Assembly (NCBI RefSeq): GCF_023015985.1
Contig: NZ_JALKAO010000003.1
Coordinates: forward strand, 620,001-684,000
Source: Marivita sp. S6314
Lineage (GTDB): Bacteria > Pseudomonadota > Alphaproteobacteria > Rhodobacterales > Rhodobacteraceae
Length of the DNA stretch: 64,000 nt
Direction of reading: 5' to 3'
Both the position numbers and the translations under genes were made by a program. Shown here one piece after another: positions 35,109 to 43,725 of this stretch; the stretch's first letter is position 1; each line of letters starts with the position of its first letter. The notes under the pieces were generated by a model. The model did not search any database, was not told where the DNA came from, and saw nothing but the letters and a program-made list of their open reading frames with translations.

Positions 35109-37556
35109 ATGACATCTTTGCCAGCTCCGCTTCAATCTTGGTTCGACACCCGTGGGTGGACCATCCACCCGCATCAGCAGCACATGCTTGACCGCGCGCA
35201 GGAGCGCTGTTTGCTATTGATCGCGCCCACCGGTGGCGGCAAAACGCTGGCCGGGTTTCTGCCGACGCTGCAAGAGCTGGCAGACACCCCGCGCGATGGG
35301 TTGCACACGTTGTATGTCAGCCCTCTCAAGGCGTTGGCAGCCGACATCAAACGCAATCTGCGCACTCCGATTGACGAGGCGGGATTGCCGATCCGGGTGG
35401 AAGACCGGACCGGGGACACGTCGGCCCATGTGAAAAAGCGCCAACGCGCCGACCCGCCACATATCTTGCTGACGACGCCGGAATCGCTTGCGCTCTTGAC
35501 CAGCTATGAAGACGCGCCGCGGATGTTTCGCGGTGTACAGCGGGTGATTGTCGATGAAATCCACGCGCTTGCAGAAAGCAAACGTGGCGATCAACTGATG
35601 CTGGCCTTGGCGCGACTGCAAACCCTGTGCCCTGATCTGCGCCGCGTCGGACTGTCTGCAACGGTCGAAGACCCGCAGGCCATCGCGCAGTTCCTGGCAC
35701 GGCATCCCGACCCGTGCGAGATCGCGATGGCCGATCCGGGACCGGACCCGGATATCCGGATACTGGTCACGGACGAGGCCCCGCCCTGGTCGGGCGGTGG
35801 GGCGAAATACGCCATTCCCGCCGTGCTCGAAGAGGTCAAGAAGCACAAGACAACGCTGATTTTCCACAACACGCGCGCGCAGGCGGAAATCTTTTTCCAC
35901 AATCTCTGGCTGGCCAATGAAGACGCCTTGCCAATCGGCATCCACCACGGATCACTGGACCGCGGTCAGCGCGAAAAAGTCGAGGCGGCGATGGTCCGGG
36001 GCGATCTGCGGGCGATTGTCTGTACCGGCTCGCTCGATCTGGGGATCGACTGGGGGGATGTGGATCTGGTGATCCAGATCGGGGCCCCGAAAAACGTCAA
36101 ACGGCTGGTGCAACGCATCGGGCGCGCCAATCACCGCTACAATGCGCCATCCAAGGCGCTGCTGGTGCCTGCGAACCGGTTCGAGGTTGTGGAATGCGTC
36201 GCGGCCCTTGATGCGGTGAAAGCGCATGATCTGGACGGAGAATGGCGCGGGCGTGGACCGCGCGATGTGCTGTGCCAACACATTCTCATCGCGGCCTGCT
36301 CCGGGCCGATTGAGGCGGATGCGCTCTATGAAGAGATGACCTCCGCCGGGGCCTACGCCGATCTGACGCGTGCAGAGTTTGACGATTGTTTGGCGTTCTG
36401 TGCCACGGGGGGCTACGCGCTGCGGGCTTATGATCAGTGGCAGCGGTTGAAGCAGTTGCCCGACGGGCGCTGGCAGTTGCGCGATCCGCGGTCTGCCGCC
36501 CGTATCCGACAGAATATCGGCACCATTCAGGACACCGACACGCTCAAGGTGAAATGGCGCGGGCGCGGTGGAAAGCCTTTGGGCGAGATCGAAGAAGGCT
36601 TTGCCGCGACCCTGACGCGCGGCGATACCTTTCTGATCGGCGGCCAGATCGTGCGCTATGAAGGCCTGCGCGAATTGACCGTCGAAGTGACGCGCGATGC
36701 TGGTCGCAAACCAAAAATCGCCACCTTCATGGGTACGAAATTCGCCACCTCAACGCAGTTGTCGAACCGCATCGTCGAGATGTTTCAGCAAGACGATTGG
36801 CCCGACCTGCCGCGCCATACGCGGGATTGGTTGCACATGCAGCGCCGGGTCAGCCGTCTGCCCGAACCCGGTCGGCTCTTGATCGAAAGCTTCCCGCATG
36901 ATGGGCGCGAACAATTGGTGGCTTACGGCTTTGCCGGGCGCAACGCGATGCAGACACTGGGGCTCTTGCTGACCAAGCGGATGGAGGAAGAAGGTCTGGC
37001 CCCGATGGGCTTTGTCGCTACGGATTACGCCGTGCTGATCTGGGGGCTGGACGCCGTGATCGACCCCGCGCCCTTGTTCGACATTGCGGCGCTGGAGGCG
37101 GGGCTGGACGGATGGCTGGCCGGGAATGCCGTGATGAAGCGTACGTTCCGGGCCTCTGCGACCATCGCAGGATTGATCGAACGCAATCTGGGCGGGCAGC
37201 GCAAGACCGGGCGGCAGGCGACGATGTCGTCGGATATCCTCTATGACACGTTGTTGAAATACGATCCCGATCACCTGCTGATGCAGATCACCCGCGAAGA
37301 AGCGATGCGCGGGTTGGTCGATTTCGCGCGCATTCGAGATATGGCGGAACGTGTGGAAGATCGGATTGATCTGAAGCGACTTGACCGCGTGACACCCTTG
37401 GCTGCGCCGCTCTTTCTGGAACCGGGGCGCGTGCCGGTGCGAGGCTTGGCGGATGAGCGTTTGCTGGAAGAAGAGGTCACGCGGCTGATGGAGACCAGTG
37501 GTCTGGCGCAGGTCGAAGCCGCGCCCAGCAAGCCGAAATGGCGGGTGCCGTATTGA
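35109..37556 (+). CDS. Ligase-associated DEXH-box helicase (Lhr-like)
   Basis: Superfamily 2 helicase of 815 residues, the usual length of the ligase-associated DNA damage response DEXH helicase family. Motifs in order: Walker A APTGGGKT near residue 40, DEIH in VIVDEIHALAES, RVGLSATV (motif III), then the second RecA domain with GIDWGDVDLVIQ and RIGRANHR (motif VI), and a C-terminal Lhr-type extension. Family members usually sit with a ligase-associated exonuclease, an ATP-dependent ligase and a metallophosphoesterase; none of these is in this window. The role in DNA repair is inferred from the family. Confidence 0.9.
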   Translation: MTSLPAPLQSWFDTRGWTIHPHQQHMLDRAQERCLLLIAPTGGGKTLAGFLPTLQELADTPRDGLHTLYVSPLKALAADIKRNLRTPIDEAGLPIRVEDRTGDTSAHVKKRQRADPPHILLTTPESLALLTSYEDAPRMFRGVQRVIVDEIHALAESKRGDQLMLALARLQTLCPDLRRVGLSATVEDPQAIAQFLARHPDPCEIAMADPGPDPDIRILVTDEAPPWSGGGAKYAIPAVLEEVKKHKTTLIFHNTRAQAEIFFHNLWLANEDALPIGIHHGSLDRGQREKVEAAMVRGDLRAIVCTGSLDLGIDWGDVDLVIQIGAPKNVKRLVQRIGRANHRYNAPSKALLVPANRFEVVECVAALDAVKAHDLDGEWRGRGPRDVLCQHILIAACSGPIEADALYEEMTSAGAYADLTRAEFDDCLAFCATGGYALRAYDQWQRLKQLPDGRWQLRDPRSAARIRQNIGTIQDTDTLKVKWRGRGGKPLGEIEEGFAATLTRGDTFLIGGQIVRYEGLRELTVEVTRDAGRKPKIATFMGTKFATSTQLSNRIVEMFQQDDWPDLPRHTRDWLHMQRRVSRLPEPGRLLIESFPHDGREQLVAYGFAGRNAMQTLGLLLTKRMEEEGLAPMGFVATDYAVLIWGLDAVIDPAPLFDIAALEAGLDGWLAGNAVMKRTFRASATIAGLIERNLGGQRKTGRQATMSSDILYDTLLKYDPDHLLMQITREEAMRGLVDFARIRDMAERVEDRIDLKRLDRVTPLAAPLFLEPGRVPVRGLADERLLEEEVTRLMETSGLAQVEAAPSKPKWRVPY

Positions 37557-37562
37557 GTTGGT

Positions 37563-37623
37563 GTGCCGGGCAAATGCCCGGCCTACCCTTGACGTGTGCG
37601 TAGGCCGGGCTTCAGCCCGGCAC
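37563..37623. repeat. REP-like double hairpin, probable bidirectional terminator
   Basis: Two 24-base arms in inverted orientation: 37563-37586 (GTGCCGGGCAAATGCCCGGC then CTAC) and 37600-37623 (GTAGGCCGGGCTTCAGCCCG then GCAC), separated by 13 bp. Each arm is itself a hairpin (GCCGGGC/GCCCGGC), and the arms are near-perfect inverted repeats of each other, differing only in the loop. It lies exactly between the convergent helicase and leuA genes. The layout matches BIME/REP-type repeats and could terminate or stabilise both transcripts. Confidence 0.8.
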
Positions 37624-37628
37624 CCCCG

Positions 37629-39185
37629 TCAGGTCACATCCCGGTAAGAAATTTCTTTGACGTCCTTGCCGGTTTTGCCACGCCGCACGATCAAACGGTT
37701 GAGCGCGTGGATATAGGCTTTGGCGGATGCGACCACAGTATCGGTATCCGCAGACTGACCCGTTGCAATCATTCCGTCCTCTTCGAGCCGCACGGAAACG
37801 GTCGCCTGTGCGTCGGTGCCTTCGGTCACGGCGTGCACCTGGTACAGCTGCAACCGCGCCTTGTTGGGGTGCAGCATGCGCACCGCTTTGAAGGTGGCAT
37901 CCACCGGTCCGTCGCCTTCGCTGGTGGCGCTTTCTTCCTTGCCGTCGATTTCCATCTCCAGCGTGGCTTCGGCCGGGCCGGTGCCACATGTGACGTGCAG
38001 ATTCACCAGCTGCAATGCGTCGTCGCCGTCGCCAGACGCGCTGACCAGTGCGAGAATGTCGTCGTCAAACACCTCTTTCTTGCGATCGGCGAGGTCTTTG
38101 AACCGCACAAAGATGTCCTTGAGCTGGTTGTCCCCGACGTCAACGCCCAGCTCCTTGAGCTTGGCGCGCAACGCGGCACGCCCCGAGTGTTTGCCCAGCG
38201 GCAGCGACGTGCCCGAGATCCCCACATCTTCGGGGCGCATGATCTCGAAGGTTTCAGCGTTCTTCAGCATCCCGTCCTGATGAATGCCGGATTCATGCGC
38301 AAAGGCGTTCTTGCCAACAATGGCTTTGTTGAACTGTACCGGGAAGCCGGAAACCGTGCTGACCCGACGCGAGATATGCATGATTTTCTTGGTGTCGATG
38401 CCGGTGTGATACGGCATGATGTCGTTGCGCACCTTGAGGGCCATCACCACCTCTTCGAGCGCGGTGTTGCCAGCGCGTTCGCCCAAGCCGTTGATCGTGC
38501 ATTCGATCTGCCGTGCGCCGCCTTCGACAGCCGCGAGGGAGTTGGCCGTCGCCATGCCAAGGTCGTTGTGACAATGCGTGGCAAAGATCACCTCGTCCGC
38601 GCCGGGAACGGTCTCGATCAGACGTCGGATCAGGTCAGCGGATTCAATCGGCGCGGTGTAGCCGACCGTGTCGGGGATGTTGATCGTAGTCGCCCCCGAT
38701 TTGATCGCGATCTCAACCACGCGGCACAGGTAATCCCATTCCGTCCGGGTCGCATCCATGGGGGACCATTGCACGTTGTCACACAGGTTGCGGGCGTGGG
38801 TCACGGTCTGTTCGATCCGCTCGGCCATCTCATCCTTGGTCAGGTTTGGAATGGCACGATGCAAGGGCGAGGTGCCGATGAACGTGTGGATGCGCGGTTT
38901 GCCTGCGTTCTTCACCGCCTCCCAGCAGCGGTCGATATCCGGCAATTGCGCGCGGGCGAGGCCACAAATCACGGCGTCTTTTGAACGTTCGGCAATTTCG
39001 CTCACCGCGCGGAAATCACCTTCGGAGGCGATGGGGAACCCGGCTTCGATAACATCCACGCCCATATCGTCGAGCAGTTCGGCGATTTCGAGCTTTTCGT
39101 CATGCGTCATGGTCGCGCCGGGGGATTGTTCGCCGTCGCGCAACGTGGTGTCGAAGATGACCACTCGGTTCTTGTCGTTCATCAT
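37629..39185 (-). CDS. leuA: 2-isopropylmalate synthase
   Basis: Enzyme of 518 residues for the first committed step of leucine synthesis, condensing acetyl-CoA with 2-oxoisovalerate. The TIM barrel has FDTTLRDGEQSPGA at the start, the metal-binding HCHNDLG and GLGERAGNTALEE. The C-terminal regulatory domain (LeuA allosteric domain) begins near residue 390 and normally binds leucine. It follows the cupin gene by 11 bp and is probably co-transcribed with it. No leader peptide with leucine codons was seen. Confidence 0.96.
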   Translation of the reverse strand: MMNDKNRVVIFDTTLRDGEQSPGATMTHDEKLEIAELLDDMGVDVIEAGFPIASEGDFRAVSEIAERSKDAVICGLARAQLPDIDRCWEAVKNAGKPRIHTFIGTSPLHRAIPNLTKDEMAERIEQTVTHARNLCDNVQWSPMDATRTEWDYLCRVVEIAIKSGATTINIPDTVGYTAPIESADLIRRLIETVPGADEVIFATHCHNDLGMATANSLAAVEGGARQIECTINGLGERAGNTALEEVVMALKVRNDIMPYHTGIDTKKIMHISRRVSTVSGFPVQFNKAIVGKNAFAHESGIHQDGMLKNAETFEIMRPEDVGISGTSLPLGKHSGRAALRAKLKELGVDVGDNQLKDIFVRFKDLADRKKEVFDDDILALVSASGDGDDALQLVNLHVTCGTGPAEATLEMEIDGKEESATSEGDGPVDATFKAVRMLHPNKARLQLYQVHAVTEGTDAQATVSVRLEEDGMIATGQSADTDTVVASAKAYIHALNRLIVRRGKTGKDVKEISYRDVT

Positions 39186-39196
39186 GTCTTTGGTCC

Positions 39197-39553
39197 TCAG
39201 ATCGCGGGCTTGGCGGCCGGGGGCACGCCACTGTCGCCCGTATTGGGCTCGCCCGTTGGTTCAATCAGCAACACGTGCGCTTCGGTTGTCGCGCGGGGGC
39301 GGTGAACGATGCCTTTTGGCACGATCACCATCTCTCCGGGGCCGAACGTGACGGATGGCGCGTTTTCATAGTCCATTGTCACGTCGCCCGAGATCACGAG
39401 GAAGAAGTCGTCCGTATCGTCATGTTTGTGGAACGGAAATTCGCCGGCGAACTTGACCACCATCACGTCATTGCCATTGTAGGACGCCACAACGTGTGGG
39501 TCCCAATGGCTTGAGAACAGTGACAGTTTCTCTGCGAGATTGATTTTGTTCAT
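39197..39553 (-). CDS. Cupin domain protein
   Basis: Protein of 118 residues forming a single cupin barrel. The first cupin motif is seen around FPFHKHDDTDDFFLVISGDV (two histidines and an acidic residue that bind metal) and the second around GEMVIVPKGIVHRPRA. Such small cupins act as metal-dependent enzymes, isomerases or binding proteins; the specific role is unknown. It precedes leuA by 11 bp on the same strand. The ATG at 39553 fits better than the in-frame TTG at 39565. Confidence 0.85.
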   Translation of the reverse strand: MNKINLAEKLSLFSSHWDPHVVASYNGNDVMVVKFAGEFPFHKHDDTDDFFLVISGDVTMDYENAPSVTFGPGEMVIVPKGIVHRPRATTEAHVLLIEPTGEPNTGDSGVPPAAKPAI

Positions 39554-39593
39554 GGGAGTTTCCAATCCGGGTGCGTCGGCGCGCTACGCTTGA

Positions 39594-39630
39594 TCCTCTG
39601 AGCGGACGCGCCGGTTTGGCACGCTCAGAG
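39594..39630 (-). promoter_or_regulatory. Hairpin upstream of the cupin-leuA unit
   Basis: Perfect 10-bp inverted repeat CCTCTGAGCG / CGCTCAGAGG with a 17-base spacer, about 40 bp upstream of the cupin start. In the leader RNA it could form an attenuator-like hairpin; as DNA it could be an operator. Neither is proven. Confidence 0.4.
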
Positions 39631-39759
39631 GCGGATTAGAAGTAGACGGATGGCGCGCGAAAGCGTCGGGCGGAGGCGCGTGTCAGCTGCGGTATGTGCC
39701 ATAGATGTCATGGGCGAGACTATACGGCGCAATTTTCGAAAGAAAAGCCGCGAAATGCA

Positions 39760-39793
39760 AAATACGCGCTCCAATAGTTCGAAGCGCGTATTT
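39760..39793 (-). terminator. Hairpin downstream of glyA
   Basis: Perfect 10-bp stem AAATACGCGC / GCGCGTATTT with a 14-base loop. Read on the glyA strand the stem ends in a short T-run (GTATTTTGCATTT), as in a weak intrinsic terminator. It lies about 75-105 bp past the glyA stop. Confidence 0.4.
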
Positions 39794-39823
39794 CTGTTAC
39801 GCAATTTTTTACTGTTCGGCGTA

Positions 39824-39847
39824 CAGATTCTTCGTACGAAGAATCTG
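39824..39847. promoter_or_regulatory. Perfect 24-bp palindrome
   Basis: The 24 bases CAGATTCTTCGT-ACGAAGAATCTG are identical to their own reverse complement, without any central spacer. The centre lies 30 bp past the glyA stop. A spacerless perfect palindrome of this length suggests a protein-binding site or a cruciform-forming element rather than a normal terminator. Confidence 0.6.
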
Positions 39848-39865
39848 GGCCGCGCCTAGTAAATT

Positions 39866-41161
39866 CTACAGGTCAGGATAGATCGGGAAGCGGGCGCACA
39901 TTTCGGCCACTTCTTTGCGCACCTTTTTCTCGACCGCGCCGTTGCCGTCTTCGCCATTCGCGGCCAGCCCGTCGGTCACTTCGATAATCCAGTCCGCAAT
40001 CTGGCGGAATTCGGCTTCGCCAAACCCGCGTGTGGTGCCGGCCGGTGTGCCCAGACGAATGCCAGACGTGACCATCGGCTTTTCCGGGTCAAACGGAACG
40101 CCGTTCTTGTTGCAGGTAATATGCGCCCGCCCCAAGGCCTTTTCGGTCGCGTTGCCCTTTACACCTTTCGGGCGCAGGTCCACCAGAACCACATGCGTGT
40201 CGGTCCCGTGCGTGACCGTGTCCAGACCACCCTTGATCAATTGGTCAGACAAGGCTTGCGCGTTGCGGATGACGTTTTGCTGGTAAACCTTGAAGTCGGG
40301 ACGCAAGGCTTCGCGAAACGCCACGGCCTTGGCCGCAATCACATGCATCAACGGACCGCCCTGAATGCCGGGGAAGATGGCAGAGTTGAACTTCTTCGCA
40401 AGCGCCTCGTCATTGGTCAGGATCATGCCACCACGCGGTCCGCGCAAGGTCTTGTGCGTCGTGGTGGTCGCCACGTGGGCATGTGGGAAAGGCGACGGGT
40501 GCTCTCCTGCCGCCACAAGACCGGCGAAATGGGCCATGTCCACATGCAGATAGGCACCCACGCTGTCGGCAATCTCGCGCATGCGGGCGAAATCGATCTG
40601 GCGAGGGATCGCGGATCCCCCGGCAATGATCAGTTTCGGCTGATGTTCGGTCGCCAAAGCCTGGACCTGATCGTAGTCCAGCAGGTTGTCCTCTTTGCGG
40701 ACACCGTATTGCACGGCCTTGAACCACTTGCCGGACTGGTTGGGGGCCGCGCCGTGCGTCAGGTGCCCACCTGCGTCAAGGCTCATTCCAAGGATCGTGT
40801 CGCCGGGTTTGAGCAATGCCTGAAACACACCCTGGTTGGCTTGCGACCCCGAGTTTGGCTGTACATTGGCAAACCCACAGCCGAACAGCTCACATGCGCG
40901 GTCAATGGCGAGGTTTTCGGCCACGTCCACGAATTGACACCCGCCATAGTAGCGACGGCCCGGGTAGCCTTCGGCGTACTTGTTGGTCATCACCGACCCC
41001 TGCGCCTGCATCACCGCGCGGCTGACGATGTTCTCGGACGCGATCAGTTCGATCTCGTCGCGCTGCCGACCAAGTTCATCCGTGATCGAGCGGTAGAGCT
41101 CAGGGTCACTCTCGGCGAGCGAAGTCGTGAAAAATCCGGTGTCACGATGTGGCGCGTTCAT
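39866..41161 (-). CDS. glyA: Serine hydroxymethyltransferase
   Basis: PLP enzyme of 431 residues interconverting serine and glycine with transfer of a one-carbon unit to tetrahydrofolate. The PLP-lysine motif is [13 protein letters not shown]; other family blocks are [13 protein letters not shown] and [11 protein letters not shown]. It supplies the glycine that the gcv operon 14 kb away breaks down. The upstream region holds a direct repeat (GTTGCGCAATAAAGTTGCGC near 41245) that might be regulatory. It is monocistronic as far as can be seen. Confidence 0.97.
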   Translation of the reverse strand: MNAPHRDTGFFTTSLAESDPELYRSITDELGRQRDEIELIASENIVSRAVMQAQGSVMTNKYAEGYPGRRYYGGCQFVDVAENLAIDRACELFGCGFANVQPNSGSQANQGVFQALLKPGDTILGMSLDAGGHLTHGAAPNQSGKWFKAVQYGVRKEDNLLDYDQVQALATEHQPKLIIAGGSAIPRQIDFARMREIADSVGAYLHVDMAHFAGLVAAGEHPSPFPHAHVATTTTHKTLRGPRGGMILTNDEALAKKFNSAIFPGIQGGPLMHVIAAKAVAFREALRPDFKVYQQNVIRNAQALSDQLIKGGLDTVTHGTDTHVVLVDLRPKGVKGNATEKALGRAHITCNKNGVPFDPEKPMVTSGIRLGTPAGTTRGFGEAEFRQIADWIIEVTDGLAANGEDGNGAVEKKVRKEVAEMCARFPIYPDL

Positions 41162-41333
41162 GGGCTGGGCCTCCTAGAAGCGGGTGGATTGCGTTGAGGG
41201 TTAAGTAATTGAGTTGCCCGAAAAGGCAAAGACGTTAATACGACGTTGCGCAATAAAGTTGCGCCACGACTGGCGCGCGCGTGTTGTTTGTGTTTGGGTC
41301 AAACCCGGTCTACCCCGATTGGAACTGGTCGTC

Positions 41334-42095
41334 ATGTCATTGCGAATTGCCTTCACAGCCAGCTCTGCGCCGATTGCGCAGGCCGCAAAAGAAGGATTGA
41401 CCCGGCGCTACGGCGATCATGCCGAAGCCGGTGCAGATGTCATTGTCGCACTGGGGGGCGACGGATTTATGCTCGACACGCTGCACCGCACGCAGGATTT
41501 GCTGGCACCCGTGTACGGTATGAACCGGGGCACCGTAGGGTTCCTGATGAACGCATATTCGGACCACGGCCTCGAAGAACGGCTGGAGCAAGCCGAAGAA
41601 GAAGTCATCAATCCACTGTCCATGCAGGCCATCACCAGCGATGGCAGCACGCATCGGGAGCTGGCAATCAACGAGGTGTCGTTGTTGCGGGCAGGTCCGC
41701 AGGCCGCGCGACTGCGCATCAGCGTCGATGGCAAGGTGCGGATGTCCGAATTGGTTTGTGACGGGGCCTTGGTCGCCACGCCTGCAGGATCGACCGCCTA
41801 TAACTATTCCGCGCATGGGCCGATCCTGCCCATCGGGTCAGACGTTCTGGCGCTCACGGCAATGGCGGCGTTCCGACCACGCCGTTGGCGCGGTGCCTTG
41901 CTGCCCAAGACAGCAGACGTCACCTTTGAAGTCCTGGACCCGGAAAAGCGCCCGGTGATGGCCGAAGCGGATGCGCGCGCGGTCCGTGATGTGGTGCGGG
42001 TGGATATTCGCTCCGAGCCGTCGATTGCCCATAGGGTTCTTTTTGATCCCGGACACGGGCTGGAAGAACGGTTGATCCGCGAACAATTCGTCTGA
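41334..42095 (+). CDS. nadK: NAD kinase
   Basis: Enzyme of 253 residues phosphorylating NAD to NADP. The conserved GGDGFML motif is at residues 41-47, with the catalytic aspartate D43. The second block is [10 protein letters not shown] and the third [17 protein letters not shown]. The start at ATG 41334 gives the usual short alphaproteobacterial length; the longer frame adds 40 unconserved residues. It diverges from glyA across 172 bp. Confidence 0.95.
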   Translation: MSLRIAFTASSAPIAQAAKEGLTRRYGDHAEAGADVIVALGGDGFMLDTLHRTQDLLAPVYGMNRGTVGFLMNAYSDHGLEERLEQAEEEVINPLSMQAITSDGSTHRELAINEVSLLRAGPQAARLRISVDGKVRMSELVCDGALVATPAGSTAYNYSAHGPILPIGSDVLALTAMAAFRPRRWRGALLPKTADVTFEVLDPEKRPVMAEADARAVRDVVRVDIRSEPSIAHRVLFDPGHGLEERLIREQFV

Positions 42096-42303
42096 CGCAC
42101 TGACAGATGCGAACGCGTCGATCCGCGCGTGACCGATGGCGTATGGGCTGTGCGCCGACCCAGCCCAGGAACGACGTCGCTCGAACATGCGACCCGCCAC
42201 CATACGCCTGACATGAACCGGTCCAGCTTCTGCCACGCTTTTTCTCTACGCACCCTATGGTGCCGCAGGACGCGGCGATTGGATGACGAGTGAGGGATCT
42301 CCA

Positions 42304-43119
42304 ATGCGCATCATGTCACTTCTGACACTGCTTACGGTGATGTTGGCAACCGGCACGGCTTTGGCGCAAGAGCGTGACCGCCTGGACGACCGGGGCGAAT
42401 TGCTGGGTTGGGAAGGTGTGGGCCGACTTGATCTGGGTACGGGGTCCTGCACCGGCACGTTGATTGCGCGGAATCTGGTTCTCACCGCCGCACATTGCGT
42501 GGTGGACGACGCATCCGGGCGCGTTTTGCCGATCTCGAAAATGCGGTTCCATGCCGGGTACACCCATGGGCAAACCGCCGCCAGCAGGCGGATCAGCAAA
42601 GTGGTTGTGGCCGATGGATATCAAACCGCGCAGAAGGCATCGCTGACCCAAAAGGTCCGGACCGATCTTGCGCTTCTGCGACTGGAGCGTGACATCTACA
42701 GCACCGAAGCTGAGCCGTTCAAAGTGCACACGCACCCGGTGAACGCAAACAGCGTGACGCTGGTGTCCTATGGTCGTGGCCGCAACGACTCCCTGCAGCG
42801 CGAATCCGGGTGTCGCCACAAACAAACCTATCGCGGCGGTGTGATGACCTTTGATTGCGATGTCACGTTCGGCTCCTCCGGTGCGCCGGTTTTCACCCGC
42901 GTGGATGGCCGTTTGCGGATTCTGTCGGTGATTTCGATGATGTCGCAGGGGCCAGACGACAAAGAAGCCATCGGCATGACACTGCCCGATGTGGTGGATG
43001 CGATGAAACGCGAGATGCGCAACGATGCGGCCCGCGCGCCGGTGACCGCCGGGGCAAAGCGGGTCAAGGTGGGGCAGCGCTCGGGCGGGGGTGCCCGGTT
43101 TGTGAAACCCGGCGGCTAG
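42304..43119 (+). CDS. Secreted trypsin-like serine protease
   Basis: Protein of 271 residues with a signal peptide (LLTLLTVMLATGTALAQ). It has the S1 catalytic triad: H64 in TAAHC, D121 in RTDLALLRL, and S192 in FGSSGAPVF. The usual GDSG around the serine is GSSG here, as in the V8/glutamyl endopeptidase-like subgroup. The C-terminal tail is basic and glycine-rich (KVGQRSGGGARFVKPGG). It is likely periplasmic or extracellular; its substrate is unknown. It ends tail to tail with the Lrp-type gene. Confidence 0.88.
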   Translation: MRIMSLLTLLTVMLATGTALAQERDRLDDRGELLGWEGVGRLDLGTGSCTGTLIARNLVLTAAHCVVDDASGRVLPISKMRFHAGYTHGQTAASRRISKVVVADGYQTAQKASLTQKVRTDLALLRLERDIYSTEAEPFKVHTHPVNANSVTLVSYGRGRNDSLQRESGCRHKQTYRGGVMTFDCDVTFGSSGAPVFTRVDGRLRILSVISMMSQGPDDKEAIGMTLPDVVDAMKREMRNDAARAPVTAGAKRVKVGQRSGGGARFVKPGG

Positions 43120-43131
43120 GGCCGTCCTTGC

Positions 43132-43596
43132 TCACAGTGGCAAGGGCAGGGCGGTGTCGTCTTTGACCTGATCCATCACGATCTGGCTGTGCACGCGGCC
43201 AATCGCAGGGTGCGGCAGCAGCACATCCTGAACAAGCCGGTTCAGCGCGGACAAGTTTTCGCAATAGACACGAAAAATGTAATCGGCCTCCCCGGTCAAG
43301 GTCCAGGCGGCAATGATCTCGGGCTGGATATCGACCAACCGTTTGATCGACCGATGCGTTTCGCCGTCCTGAGAATCCGTTTGCACCTGAATGAATGCCT
43401 GCACAGTCAGGCCCAGCTTAACCGGATCAAGCCGACATGGCGTTCCGACAATCAGACCGTCTGCCTCAAGCCTCTGACGCCGTCTCCCGATCTGCGACGC
43501 TGACATGTCCAACACCTCAGACAACTCCAAGGCCGAGGTTTGACCATTCTTCTGAAGAATCGACAGAAGCTGGATATCTTTGGGATCAAGTCGCAT
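43132..43596 (-). CDS. Lrp/AsnC family transcriptional regulator
   Basis: Regulator of 154 residues. The N-terminal winged HTH reads LDPKDIQLLSILQKNGQ and SALELSEVLDMSASQIGRR; the C-terminal RAM (amino-acid-binding) domain includes GEADYIFRVYCENLSALN. ATG 43596 begins at the conserved MRLDPKD. It is divergent from hppD with 129 bp between the start codons, so control of tyrosine catabolism by an aromatic amino acid is a plausible inference. Confidence 0.9.
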   Translation of the reverse strand: MRLDPKDIQLLSILQKNGQTSALELSEVLDMSASQIGRRRQRLEADGLIVGTPCRLDPVKLGLTVQAFIQVQTDSQDGETHRSIKRLVDIQPEIIAAWTLTGEADYIFRVYCENLSALNRLVQDVLLPHPAIGRVHSQIVMDQVKDDTALPLPL

Positions 43597-43725
43597 AGTG
43601 CGGAAATATTGCACCAGAAGGCTTTGGTGTGCAATTCGCATGCGAAAGATGTGGGTGATAGTCATGTATTTGGGCGCAAATCGCGCCGTGCCCCGCGTAG
43701 ACTGCGCTCAAACATGGAGGACGAC

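Larger units (their letters stand above)
39554..39865. other. Palindrome-rich non-coding gap between glyA and the cupin gene
   Basis: Gap of 312 bp with no supported gene; a 69-residue plus-strand frame at 39650-39859 has no recognisable features. It contains three separate dyads, listed individually: a 10-bp stem at 39594-39630, a 10-bp stem at 39760-39793 and a perfect 24-bp palindrome at 39824-39847. The right half is clearly AT-richer than the surrounding genes. It must hold the glyA 3' end and the promoter of the cupin-leuA unit. Confidence 0.6.

Noticed and set aside
37596-38984. 462-residue plus-strand open frame
   Set aside because: Antisense to leuA; its sequence reflects the complementary codons and matches no family.
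39650-39859. 69-residue plus-strand frame in the glyA-cupin gap
   Set aside because: Overlaps three palindromic elements and has a low-complexity basic sequence without signal peptide or family match.
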